The notes beneath the pieces are model-generated. The model was not told the DNA's origin and did not search any database. It saw only the letters and a program-made list of their open reading frames with translations. Below, one piece after another: positions 9,347 to 17,377 of a stretch of 64,000 nt of DNA (position 1 is its first letter; every line of letters starts with the position of its first letter). The stretch is taken from positions 1 through 64,000 of the forward strand of contig NZ_RDSM01000007.1 in NCBI RefSeq assembly GCF_004115155.1, written 5' to 3'. Source of the DNA: Granulicella sibirica. GTDB lineage: Bacteria > Acidobacteriota > Terriglobia > Terriglobales > Acidobacteriaceae. The translations under genes and the position numbers were made by a program.

Positions 9347-9691
9347 ATGAGTCTCGACTTGACGCCGGTCCATCGCAATCTCAATACGAAGGTGTCGTTC
9401 TTGGGTCTCGAGTTCGAGGATTTGATCCTCGTACTGGCCCTGGCAGCGCTGATGAACCTGCTGGCCCACTTCGTCGGAGACACCGCGCATGTCCTTGGCA
9501 TGCCGCTCAACGTCTTCATGGAATTTGTCGTGCCAGCGTTGGCCGTCCCATTCCTGATCCTATTCAAGTATGGACGGCCGCGGGGCTATCTGACCGACCT
9601 GGTCCGCTCGTTCTTCTCCCCAAAGGCATGGTGCGCACTTGAACGAGATTCGGAGTTGACGCAGAGTTATGTTGCTGGAGAGGAGGAGTGA
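9347..9691 (+). CDS. virB3: VirB3/TrbD-like T4SS inner-membrane protein
   Basis: The 114-residue protein has the VirB3 layout. A short N-terminus (LTPVHRNLNTKVSFLGLEFED) is followed by two membrane helices (LILVLALAALMNLL and VVPALAVPFLILFKYG). A cytoplasmic tail contains GRPRGYLTDLVRSFF, the position of the usual 'DPxxxxxL' end. VirB3 works with VirB4 in pilus biogenesis, and virB4 is next but one downstream. The start ATG is behind GGAGGGTAGGCAC. Sequence similarity is moderate; position and topology carry the call. Confidence 0.7.
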   Translation: MSLDLTPVHRNLNTKVSFLGLEFEDLILVLALAALMNLLAHFVGDTAHVLGMPLNVFMEFVVPALAVPFLILFKYGRPRGYLTDLVRSFFSPKAWCALERDSELTQSYVAGEEE

Positions 9692-9694
9692 CCT

Positions 9695-9895
9695 ATGCAG
9701 GCTTCGATTGAAATGTCACGAAGTGGGTCTGTCGATGTACATCTCGACCCGGAAGCCGCGCGAGCAGTGTTTGCGAGTGTCCTGTTCGCGGCCCGATTCC
9801 ATGAGGGCATCGCACCACTTGCTCGGATTGCAGAAGAAGGGTTGCGAGACGTGGCACCACCCACGCCGCAAGGAGGATCAAAAACATGCCAATGA
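9695..9895 (+). CDS. Small protein between virB3 and virB4, unknown function
   Basis: The 66-residue soluble protein begins MQASIEMSRSGSVDVHLDPE behind a strong AGGAGGAG site. Its last four codons overlap the virB4 start. The sequence is mostly helical (AARAVFASVLFAARFHEGIAP) without a signal peptide. I do not recognise the family. The ribosome site and the gene-end overlap argue that it is real and translationally coupled to virB4. Confidence 0.55.
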   Translation: MQASIEMSRSGSVDVHLDPEAARAVFASVLFAARFHEGIAPLARIAEEGLRDVAPPTPQGGSKTCQ

Positions 9896-12534
9896 CCCAC
9901 GAGCAACACGAGAAGAGTCTCAAGTCTCCGGCTGTTTGCGAACTGCTGCCCCTGCGCGACCTTCCTGCCGGAGACAACGTCATGGTGCGGACAAACGGGG
10001 CTTTTGTCGCCGGCTACGAACTACGCGGCATCCTGACCTACTTTGCCACCGACGAGGATCGAAACCAGACCAAGTCCATGCTCGAGGCTCTCTTTCGCAG
10101 CATTCCCGACGTCAGCATGCGGCTCCAGTTTCGGTATGAGATCTCCGAACATTTGGGAGATCTCCTCGACAGCTACGTCCAGCAGCAGCGGAGCCAACAG
10201 CCCGAGGTTATGGCGCTCGACGCACATCGAATGAGGATGTGGATGGAGAAGGAGCATAACGGCTTCTACTTCGAGAATCACCTCCATATCTATCTTGTGT
10301 GGGACCCGCGTATCCACGCTAAGCTCTACCACTCGGCGCAGCAAAACCGGAAGCTTGGTGGCTTCACGGTGAGCCAAAAGAAGGCGATCCAACGAACGCG
10401 TCGTGAGCATGAGACCTATCTTGCCGAGTTCGAGTCAATTCTCCGCGGGATCGAGGGGTCGATGGAGGCGACGAATCTGGGTCCCCGGAGACTATCCACT
10501 CAGGAGTTGTTCGAGGAACTCAAGCACTCCCAGCATCCGTCCCGCCGCGACCGCCGCCCCTATGTGCCAGGCGAAGAGTTGCTTGACTATCGCAGCGCAC
10601 GTGAGCAGGCAACTCAGTCGAGCATCCTCAATGAGACAGAGAGCTACCTCAATATCGATGGCTACCTATATTCGGTCGTCAGCCTGAAAGAGCTTCCCGA
10701 TGCCACATTCCCGGGGATGCTGCAGAACTTCTCCACGCTCGGGTTTCCCGTAGTCATCAGCGGACAGGTTGTCATCCCTGATCAGGTCAAGGTTCTCAAG
10801 GGTTATAAGAAGCGCCTGCAGAAGATGACCGCCGCGCAGAAGGACGCGAACGGCAACTTCAAATCGAATCCTGAAGCAGAGGTCGCGCAGGCCCAGCTCA
10901 TTCAAATCCAGCGCGCCATCATCTCTTCTTCTCTCAAGACTGCGAAGCTGAGCCTGTCGGTGGTGGTGCGGACCTCGCAGCAGGCAGTCACCCTCGGCGA
11001 TCTGGAACGTTCGGAGCGTGAGCTCGCCAATCGTACGCAGGAGGTCCTGAACGCTTTTACGCATATGAACGGTGCGAAGGCGGTGATGGAGTCCATTGCG
11101 AAGCGACGCATCTTTCTCGGGACACTGCCCGGTATGGCCGAGCCTGACAAGCGGGATCAGGACATGCTCACGTCTAATGTTGCCGATCTCGTCCCCGTAG
11201 AGATGCCGTGGACGGGCACCCGCCGGAGCCCTCTCATCCTGTTTGAGACACCCTATCGGCAGCTAATTCCGTTCTCTATGTTCGATCCGGACCTCTCAGA
11301 CGCGAATGGCCTCCTGATGGCGAAGAGTGGCGGAGGGAAGACACTCGCCGCACAACAGATGCTGTTGATGGCGGCTCGGGGCAATCCCCTTATCTCCATC
11401 CTGGAACGTGGCGATTCGTATCAACCGCTGGTTGAACTGATGGGCGGAGAGATGATCGAGATGTCCCTCGACAGCGATCAGACAATCAATCCATGGGACC
11501 TGCCGAGAGGAGAGATCAAGCCGTCTAACGATCAGATTTCGTTTTTGAAGAACCTGACTCGCCACATGCTTGGTGAGAACACGCCTCCCGACATGGACAT
11601 TGACCTGCTCGACAGCGTCCTGCTCGAAGCGATTGCCTCCACCTACAAGCGCTGCAGTGCGAAGACTTCGAACCCGGTGCCGCTTTTTGGAGATCTTGCG
11701 GCGGAGCTGGCGCATTGGCAGGACCGCGATCGCAACCAGAAGATCAACGCGATGGCCCAGATGGCTTCAACGAAACTGCGCGCCTGGGTGGACGAAGGAC
11801 CCTATGCGCGGCTCTTCGATAGAACGACAACAGTTCACTTGAACAATCCATGGCTCTATTTCAACGTGGAGAAGTTGAAGGACGACCCTCGCCTCGAACG
11901 GGCCATGAGTCTGCTCATTGCTCATACGGCCACGTATCGCGCTTCGGGATCTACGGGGCAACCGAGCATTGTGCTGCTCGATGAATGCTGGGCGCTGCTG
12001 GAGTCGCCGATCCTCGCCAGCGTCGTCGTTCAACTCTTTCGCACTGCTCGTAAGCGCAATGCCAGTGTTTGGGGCATCAGCCAGACGCCGGAAGATTTCG
12101 TAGGTACGCCGGATCGGCCGAACGAGCACGGCGCCGGCATCGTCAAGAACGCCACGACCAAGATCATCGGCAAGCAGCCGGGTGACATGACAGCCCTCCG
12201 TGAACATGTCCACCTGAATGAGACGGCCCTCAATCAGATCAAAACATTTGCTCATCCCAAGAAGGGACATAGTGCAGAGTTCCTTATTGCGGTGGGCGAG
12301 AAGGCGGAGTCCACGCACGCCATCCGGATTGTTCCGAGCGCAGTCGACTACTGGCTTACCACGACCTACGCGCGGGAACGGCACTTCCGAAAGTGGTGGC
12401 TTGGCAAGCATCGGCAGCTCCCGCTCATCGAGGCATATGAGGCGCTTGCGGTGCAGTATCCGCGTGGATTGGCCTCGGTTGGACCTTTGGCGGTGGAACT
12501 GTCCGGAGAGATGCAGGAGGTTTCGGCACAATGA
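9886..12534 (+). CDS. virB4: VirB4/TrbE-family T4SS ATPase
   Basis: VirB4 is the universal ATPase that powers pilus assembly and substrate transfer at the inner membrane. The 882-residue protein has the expected N-terminal domain (about 1-430). Its C-terminal RecA-like domain carries Walker A AKSGGGKT (about 479-486), Walker B IVLLDECWALLE (about 695-706) and the TRAG-like segment GISQTPEDF (about 733-741). The start at 9886 overlaps the preceding small gene; an alternative ATG two codons later is possible. The 3' end overlaps the next gene by 4 bases (ATGA). It looks complete and functional. Confidence 0.93.
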   Translation: MPMTHEQHEKSLKSPAVCELLPLRDLPAGDNVMVRTNGAFVAGYELRGILTYFATDEDRNQTKSMLEALFRSIPDVSMRLQFRYEISEHLGDLLDSYVQQQRSQQPEVMALDAHRMRMWMEKEHNGFYFENHLHIYLVWDPRIHAKLYHSAQQNRKLGGFTVSQKKAIQRTRREHETYLAEFESILRGIEGSMEATNLGPRRLSTQELFEELKHSQHPSRRDRRPYVPGEELLDYRSAREQATQSSILNETESYLNIDGYLYSVVSLKELPDATFPGMLQNFSTLGFPVVISGQVVIPDQVKVLKGYKKRLQKMTAAQKDANGNFKSNPEAEVAQAQLIQIQRAIISSSLKTAKLSLSVVVRTSQQAVTLGDLERSERELANRTQEVLNAFTHMNGAKAVMESIAKRRIFLGTLPGMAEPDKRDQDMLTSNVADLVPVEMPWTGTRRSPLILFETPYRQLIPFSMFDPDLSDANGLLMAKSGGGKTLAAQQMLLMAARGNPLISILERGDSYQPLVELMGGEMIEMSLDSDQTINPWDLPRGEIKPSNDQISFLKNLTRHMLGENTPPDMDIDLLDSVLLEAIASTYKRCSAKTSNPVPLFGDLAAELAHWQDRDRNQKINAMAQMASTKLRAWVDEGPYARLFDRTTTVHLNNPWLYFNVEKLKDDPRLERAMSLLIAHTATYRASGSTGQPSIVLLDECWALLESPILASVVVQLFRTARKRNASVWGISQTPEDFVGTPDRPNEHGAGIVKNATTKIIGKQPGDMTALREHVHLNETALNQIKTFAHPKKGHSAEFLIAVGEKAESTHAIRIVPSAVDYWLTTTYARERHFRKWWLGKHRQLPLIEAYEALAVQYPRGLASVGPLAVELSGEMQEVSAQ

Positions 12535-13382
12535 GCTACGACACCAACTCCAATACGGTTCCGCTCCTCGACAATGACAAACCAAGCAATCCACCGACAA
12601 TTGCTAACTCGCATGCTCGTCGTCCTCGTTGGAAACACAGACTCATGGTTGCCATTCTTCTTGTGGAATCGGGTTGCTTGGCGCCACGGCTGGCGCATGG
12701 ACAATTCCTCAGTGTCTTTGACTCCATCTTCAGTTCGATCCAGACGGACATGGGTGGCGCGCTCAAGGCGATCAACCAGATCAAGCAGCAGGTCCAGCAG
12801 CTCTACCAAACCACAATGTGGCCGCTGGCCGCTCTGAATCAGGCGCGCGGATTCGTATCGAACTCTATCAATACGTACCGCAATCAGATGAACCAGATCT
12901 TCACAACAAAGTTCAGCAGTGCGGTTCTTCCGGGACCGCAGCAGTTTGAAACCCTTCTGCGCAGTCGTCTGTCAACGCAAATTCCGTCCCTGCAGACAAG
13001 CTTTACAACGAACTATGGAACGGTTCCCCAGGCGAATGCTGCGAGGCCCCAGGACCGCGTGATGATGGACATGGATGACGCGCTGAGCCAGCAAAATCTA
13101 AAGACCACGCTCATTGCAGATCAGGCCCAGGACGTCACCCTGCAGGCCGCGAATGTTATGGAGAACGAGGTCGCCACCAGCACGCCCGGCTCAAACCCAT
13201 ATCTGACTGCTGAAGCCCAAATAGCCAATCTACGGTGCCAGGCCTACATGCAAAAGATGCTGGCAGCTCAACTACGTCAGGAAGCTGGACGGATCGCTCA
13301 CGATAACGCTCTTGTGAAGAGCAGGACGAACGCATCGGGGAGCGTCAACAGTATGGTCACCGGAGCACTCACCAATCACTGA
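12531..13382 (+). CDS. VirB5/TrbJ-like periplasmic T4SS protein (copy 1)
   Basis: The 283-residue exported protein has a hydrophobic signal segment (HRLMVAILLVESGCLAPRLA) ending near HGQ at about 57. A Gln-rich helical body follows (AINQIKQQVQQLYQTTMWPL, NTYRNQMNQIF) that matches TrbJ/VirB5 proteins, which localise to pilus tips and help assembly. The start ATG overlaps the virB4 stop. A paralogue follows directly; both share the AINQ...MxPLxALNQA pattern, the SSAVLPxxQ-FETLL segment and a C-terminal VxGxLTN motif. Confidence 0.7.
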   Translation: MSYDTNSNTVPLLDNDKPSNPPTIANSHARRPRWKHRLMVAILLVESGCLAPRLAHGQFLSVFDSIFSSIQTDMGGALKAINQIKQQVQQLYQTTMWPLAALNQARGFVSNSINTYRNQMNQIFTTKFSSAVLPGPQQFETLLRSRLSTQIPSLQTSFTTNYGTVPQANAARPQDRVMMDMDDALSQQNLKTTLIADQAQDVTLQAANVMENEVATSTPGSNPYLTAEAQIANLRCQAYMQKMLAAQLRQEAGRIAHDNALVKSRTNASGSVNSMVTGALTNH

Positions 13383-13392
13383 GGAGCTAAAT

Positions 13393-14295
13393 ATGACGGA
13401 TTTGAAAAAGAACCTAACGAAGCGGCCAAAGCCATTCTTTTCGGGTCGTCGGGAGCACCTAACTCCGGAAGCCGCGAAGAGGGCTTCCAGTTTCGAGGAG
13501 ACCATCCTTCAGCACAGTTGGTACCGCCCGACTCTACTAAAGGCGTTGGTGGTAGCTTTCGGCCTTTTGATCATCCTGCCGCAGCGTGCAAGTGGACAAT
13601 TTGGCATCGACACCGCCGCGATCATCGCAGCTCTGCAAAAGATGCAGTCGCTCATGAGCACCTACATGGCGGCACCGCTCAAGACCATCAATCAATCCGA
13701 GCAGAGTATTGCAAGTTACGAACAGAAGGTGATGTATCCACTTACCGCGATCAATCAGGCCAAAAGTGCGGTGATGCAGTTCGAGAGTCAATTCACCAAC
13801 CTCAACAACATGTTCCACGTGAACGTGTCGAGTGCCACATTGCCTCAGTCGCAGAGCTTCGAGACAACCTTGCTCTCCCGTAATGCCAACAACGTACCGG
13901 CCATCTCTTCCCAATATCAATCCGTATACGGCGTGGTGATGGCTCAAAACACCGCGTCCCCCCAGGTGCGAACGATGACTGATATGACGGACACCCAGGC
14001 CCAGGATGCGATGAAGCGAGCCCTCCAAATTGACAATCTCGCTGAGAGCGAATTGACGGAGGCGACCCAGATGGGCCAGCAGATCCAACAGGCCGCTCCT
14101 GGGAGCGCTCCGATCATCGAGGCGGAGGCGGATGTGTGGGTTGTGCGCGCCAATGCCTACACCCAAGAGGCCCTTGCCGAGTTGATGAGAACGCGCGGCG
14201 TCGACCTTGCCAACCAGAGCGGGATCGCGAAGCTCGCGACATCAGACAGCACAAACCATAACAGCGTCGTCACCGGAACACTGACCAACAGGTGA
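13393..14295 (+). CDS. VirB5/TrbJ-like periplasmic T4SS protein (copy 2)
   Basis: The 300-residue paralogue of the preceding gene has a longer cytoplasmic N-terminus. Its signal/anchor segment (LLKALVVAFGLLIILPQRAS) ends at GQ near residue 69. Shared blocks are APLKTINQ, KVMYPLTAINQAKSAV, SSATLPQSQSFETTLL, a central TMTDMTDTQAQDAMKR region and the final SVVTGTLTNR. It starts behind GAGGAG 10 bases after copy 1. Tandem duplication within the operon is the simplest explanation. Division of labour between the copies is unknown. Confidence 0.7.
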   Translation: MTDLKKNLTKRPKPFFSGRREHLTPEAAKRASSFEETILQHSWYRPTLLKALVVAFGLLIILPQRASGQFGIDTAAIIAALQKMQSLMSTYMAAPLKTINQSEQSIASYEQKVMYPLTAINQAKSAVMQFESQFTNLNNMFHVNVSSATLPQSQSFETTLLSRNANNVPAISSQYQSVYGVVMAQNTASPQVRTMTDMTDTQAQDAMKRALQIDNLAESELTEATQMGQQIQQAAPGSAPIIEAEADVWVVRANAYTQEALAELMRTRGVDLANQSGIAKLATSDSTNHNSVVTGTLTNR

Positions 14296-14302
14296 AGTCA
14301 TC

Positions 14303-16060
14303 ATGATGTCTTCGATCATTCAAGTTCATCCCGGCATCGCGACTCTCGCATTCTTTCAAGGAACGCAGTTGAATTTGTTTGAGAGCTTCCTGACTCAGGC
14401 CATTTCAGGGATTAATTCGACCAGTATCACATCGGGGATGCAAAACATTGCCTATGTGGTCCTACTGATCGGGTTCCTTTGGCAGGTGTACCAGGCTGCT
14501 CTGCATGGCGGCGATGTCCGCGGGCTCGGCGTCAGCCTTATCAAGTATGTCGTCACCGCAATCGTCGTCATGAATTACAGTGCCGTGTTCACCACGGTCA
14601 ACCAGGGCTTCGTCAACGCCGGCAATTGGATCGGGAACGCTACAGGGGTCGGCAATCTCCTGGACAATTGGAAGAACGACATCAGCACCCAATACAGCCA
14701 GGATGGAGCCCAGCAGATGTGGGGTCTGGTCACGGGCTCAATGGCTGGTCTAATCGACGGCCTATTGATTCTTGTGGCCTATATCCTCTATCCATTCGTC
14801 ATCGCGATCTTCGGATTCTTCTACATATTTTATGGGTCGGTCCTTTATATCTTCGGTCCGATCGTGATCGCCTTCATGCCGCTTGGAGCAACCAGCAGGC
14901 TTGCCAAGGCGTATGTCGAAAATGTCTTCATCTGGAATGCGTGGCCGATCTTGTATGGGGGTTTCGGCACGCTGCTGAGCGCAGTCCAAATGGGCCAGGT
15001 CGGACAGATGCTCAGCCAGAACAACTTTCTCGGGGGGCTGGGGAATCTCGAGGGGTCGTTCCTGATCGGCGCGGCAAGCATCATCTACTCACTTGCTATT
15101 GCGGTGATCCCATTCATTGCGAAGAGGATTGTGAGCGGTGAAGTAGGTGCAACTGCCGGAACATTGCTCGGAGCCGCCACCACTGCCTTGACCGCAGGTA
15201 TCGCGGCAGCGGAGGGTGTAGCTGCGGGTATAACAAACTCGGTTGGAGAGGCCGCCACAGGCGGAGGAAAGGCTGCGAGTGGAAGTAGCTCCGCTGCGGG
15301 AAACTCCCGCGTTGGGACCGGATCAAATCAGCCTGCTGCCGCCCAGCGGGCACAGCCAAACCAACCTGCAAATATAAACGGCCATGCAGCTTTGACAGCA
15401 TCGGAGAGCGCTTCGCCGACTCGAGGCGAGGCAGTAGCGGATAGCATCCGGGGTGGTCTCGAATCTGCGGTTGATCCGACGCCTAGGCTGTGGAAGGGCG
15501 AAGACGACCCTTCTTCAACTGGCGCACAGTCGTCCACCAGTCTTGCTGGCGAAATTACTAAAGAGAGGTCCTCGCAGAGTGGTACTATTTCGACCCAACG
15601 AGATGGTGCATCGCCGAACCCTTCTTCGAGAAGGCCAAGCGGCCCCACCCCGGCACTGACGCGTTCGCACGGTTTAGCGACATGGGGTGCATACCATGGT
15701 GCCCGTCTCGCAACACAGGCCGCGATGGGTGGAGCTCGAAGCGCTGGAGGAGTCGCTCAGAGAGTAGTCGGTGCAATTGCCAACCCGGTTGAAACGGCCG
15801 GTAAATTCGGCGCCAAAGCGGGGCAAACCGCAGGGGCCGCGACGAGCGTTGCTGGAAAGGCAGCGACTGTTGCAGCAAAGGTCGCAAGCGCTGTGACGCA
15901 TCCCCGGGAGACGGCAGGAGGGGGTGTGCAGGCCGCGAGTAGCGCGGCGACTACCGCTGTCGCAGACGCTGCTTCCACGATTCGTCAAAGCGTCAAGGCT
16001 GTAAGTGCAAACTTCTCAGAGGCGTACGAGAAGACACACTCTGAAGAAAGTCCCAAATAA
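14303..16060 (+). CDS. VirB6/TrbL-like polytopic T4SS protein
   Basis: The 585-residue inner-membrane channel component has hydrophobic segments at about 45-75, 80-105, 145-200 and 245-275 (for example LLILVAYILYPFVIAIFGFF and IYSLAIAVIPFIAKRIVS). These match the VirB6/TrbL core. The last 300 residues are low-complexity Ala/Gly/Ser/Thr sequence (repeated AGxAAT, AAKVAS), as in extended VirB6 tails. It follows the VirB5 pair at 7 bases and precedes VirB8. Two adjacent ATGs exist at 14303 and 14306; I kept the first. Confidence 0.8.
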   Translation: MMSSIIQVHPGIATLAFFQGTQLNLFESFLTQAISGINSTSITSGMQNIAYVVLLIGFLWQVYQAALHGGDVRGLGVSLIKYVVTAIVVMNYSAVFTTVNQGFVNAGNWIGNATGVGNLLDNWKNDISTQYSQDGAQQMWGLVTGSMAGLIDGLLILVAYILYPFVIAIFGFFYIFYGSVLYIFGPIVIAFMPLGATSRLAKAYVENVFIWNAWPILYGGFGTLLSAVQMGQVGQMLSQNNFLGGLGNLEGSFLIGAASIIYSLAIAVIPFIAKRIVSGEVGATAGTLLGAATTALTAGIAAAEGVAAGITNSVGEAATGGGKAASGSSSAAGNSRVGTGSNQPAAAQRAQPNQPANINGHAALTASESASPTRGEAVADSIRGGLESAVDPTPRLWKGEDDPSSTGAQSSTSLAGEITKERSSQSGTISTQRDGASPNPSSRRPSGPTPALTRSHGLATWGAYHGARLATQAAMGGARSAGGVAQRVVGAIANPVETAGKFGAKAGQTAGAATSVAGKAATVAAKVASAVTHPRETAGGGVQAASSAATTAVADAASTIRQSVKAVSANFSEAYEKTHSEESPK

Positions 16061-16103
16061 CAACGGATCCGCGTGGACTTCGTATGGGAGAAGGAGAACG
16101 GTT

Positions 16104-16817
16104 ATGTCCGGTACAAAAGAGATAACGAACGAGCTGGGTGCTCGCCCGAAGTATTACGAGATGGACGGTGCGCGCCTTGCCAATGCCAACCGAGCGTGGC
16201 TGCTCGCTTTTCTCATGGCTGGTCTCGCCATTATTGCACTGGTTTTTGCCATAGCGGTTCGTCTGAAGCCTCCTACGGTTATCCGTATCGGAGTCAACGG
16301 CGAGCCCTCCGTTCTGGGGCAATCGTCTCCCGTTACGACCAGCTCCGCCGGCGATCCTTACCTGACGGAGGTCTTCGTCAAACGATTCCTTACGGACTAC
16401 CTCAACTACAGTCCGACCAACGTAGACGATCATTGGGCGGCAGCCTTGAATCGGATGACGCGTAATCTGCGCGGCGCCACGATCAAGGCCATGTCGGACA
16501 ACAATGTGCGCGGCAAGATCGACGACGACCAGATTCAGTCGGTATTTCATCTCCGCGAGATCGCCCCTGTTGCTAGCGAACCTTTGACCTATCTGATCTA
16601 CGGGGTGAAGGATGTCCACCACCTTACCAAGGGGAGCGAAGTCACAGATCACTTTGTAAATGAATATAGGGTTCGGCTGGTCGCGGACAGACGCAGTGAC
16701 CTCAATCCGGATGGTCTTTGGATCGCGGAATACAGCGAGCACCCGATCGATGGTGAACGGAGAAATGCGGTCCTGTCGGCTTCGGACCAGACGGAAACGA
16801 GTGAGGAGGGACGCTGA
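16104..16817 (+). CDS. VirB8/TrbF-like T4SS protein
   Basis: VirB8 is a bitopic inner-membrane scaffold with a periplasmic NTF2-like fold. The 237-residue product has one membrane helix at about 34-56 (WLLAFLMAGLAIIALVFAIA). A periplasmic domain follows with VFVKRFLTDYLNYSPTNVDD, the characteristic VirB8 segment. I chose ATG 16104 because AAGGAG precedes it; an earlier in-frame ATG at 16005 would overlap the virB6 end without a ribosome site. The stop overlaps the next start by one base. Confidence 0.8.
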   Translation: MSGTKEITNELGARPKYYEMDGARLANANRAWLLAFLMAGLAIIALVFAIAVRLKPPTVIRIGVNGEPSVLGQSSPVTTSSAGDPYLTEVFVKRFLTDYLNYSPTNVDDHWAAALNRMTRNLRGATIKAMSDNNVRGKIDDDQIQSVFHLREIAPVASEPLTYLIYGVKDVHHLTKGSEVTDHFVNEYRVRLVADRRSDLNPDGLWIAEYSEHPIDGERRNAVLSASDQTETSEEGR

Positions 16818-17119
16818 TGGAAGCAGTCCAGCAAAAGACGGTCGCGCTACAGTCACCACAACAAATTCCCGTGACGACGAACGCCCGAAAAGGCCGGAAG
16901 CCGCGCGGCTCAGAGGGGATCGCCCGGTTCTTTTTGGCGAAGGAAGGCTCGTCGCCTCAGAAGCCTGAGCTGGGCGAGGAAGCGCCGACGGAGAGCGATG
17001 CACTGATCAAAGCGTTTCAGCAAAAGGCCGGCGTCATCTACGTGGTGACCGCCTTCCGCGCAGAAGCAGAAATTCAAGGAGGAAACCCCGTATTGGTGAA
17101 GCGGCCGCTCACGAAGTAG
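16817..17119 (+). CDS. Small basic protein ending the T4SS operon, unknown
   Basis: The 100-residue soluble protein has a Lys/Arg-rich patch (TNARKGRKPRGSEGIARFF) and a C-terminal VIYVVTAFRAEAEIQGG segment. No signal peptide or membrane span is evident. Its start overlaps the virB8 stop, which supports translation. I do not recognise the family. Two direct repeats begin 5 bases after its stop. Confidence 0.55.
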   Translation: MEAVQQKTVALQSPQQIPVTTNARKGRKPRGSEGIARFFLAKEGSSPQKPELGEEAPTESDALIKAFQQKAGVIYVVTAFRAEAEIQGGNPVLVKRPLTK

Positions 17120-17123
17120 CCAA

Positions 17124-17156
17124 CGGTCAGCACACAACATTTAGCGGTCAGCACAC
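17124..17156 (+). repeat. Two direct repeats upstream of the polymerase operon
   Basis: The 12-mer CGGTCAGCACAC occurs at 17124-17135 and again, identical, at 17145-17156. The start-to-start spacing is 21 bp, two helical turns. This layout suits a protein that binds one face of the DNA. The repeats lie in the 258-base gap between the VirB operon and the second transfer operon. They could be an operator, a processing site or an insertion scar. Nothing else in the gap stands out. Confidence 0.6.
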
Positions 17157-17377
17157 GGCATTCAAAGAGAAGACAACCCTGTTACAGGCCACTGTCAGCC
17201 TCTCTTGAACCCTTATCGCGAGGCGATGAGGAATTCCATGCTGACCCGGACTCGATCACTGAGGCCTGGTTCGGTTATCAAACCACCCCTAACACGGGCA
17301 CCAGGCATAAGTGAGACGAACTCGGGACAGCGAGCTCTCAATCACTCATCTGGAGCGCCAGACAGTGAGGAGAAACG

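Noticed and set aside
11767..12600. 277-residue minus-strand open frame
   Set aside because: Antisense to the VirB4 ATPase domain; no recognisable protein sequence.
15993..17003. 336-residue minus-strand open frame
   Set aside because: It lies opposite virB6/virB8 and the small basic gene, has no ribosome site or domain, and mirrors their codon pattern.
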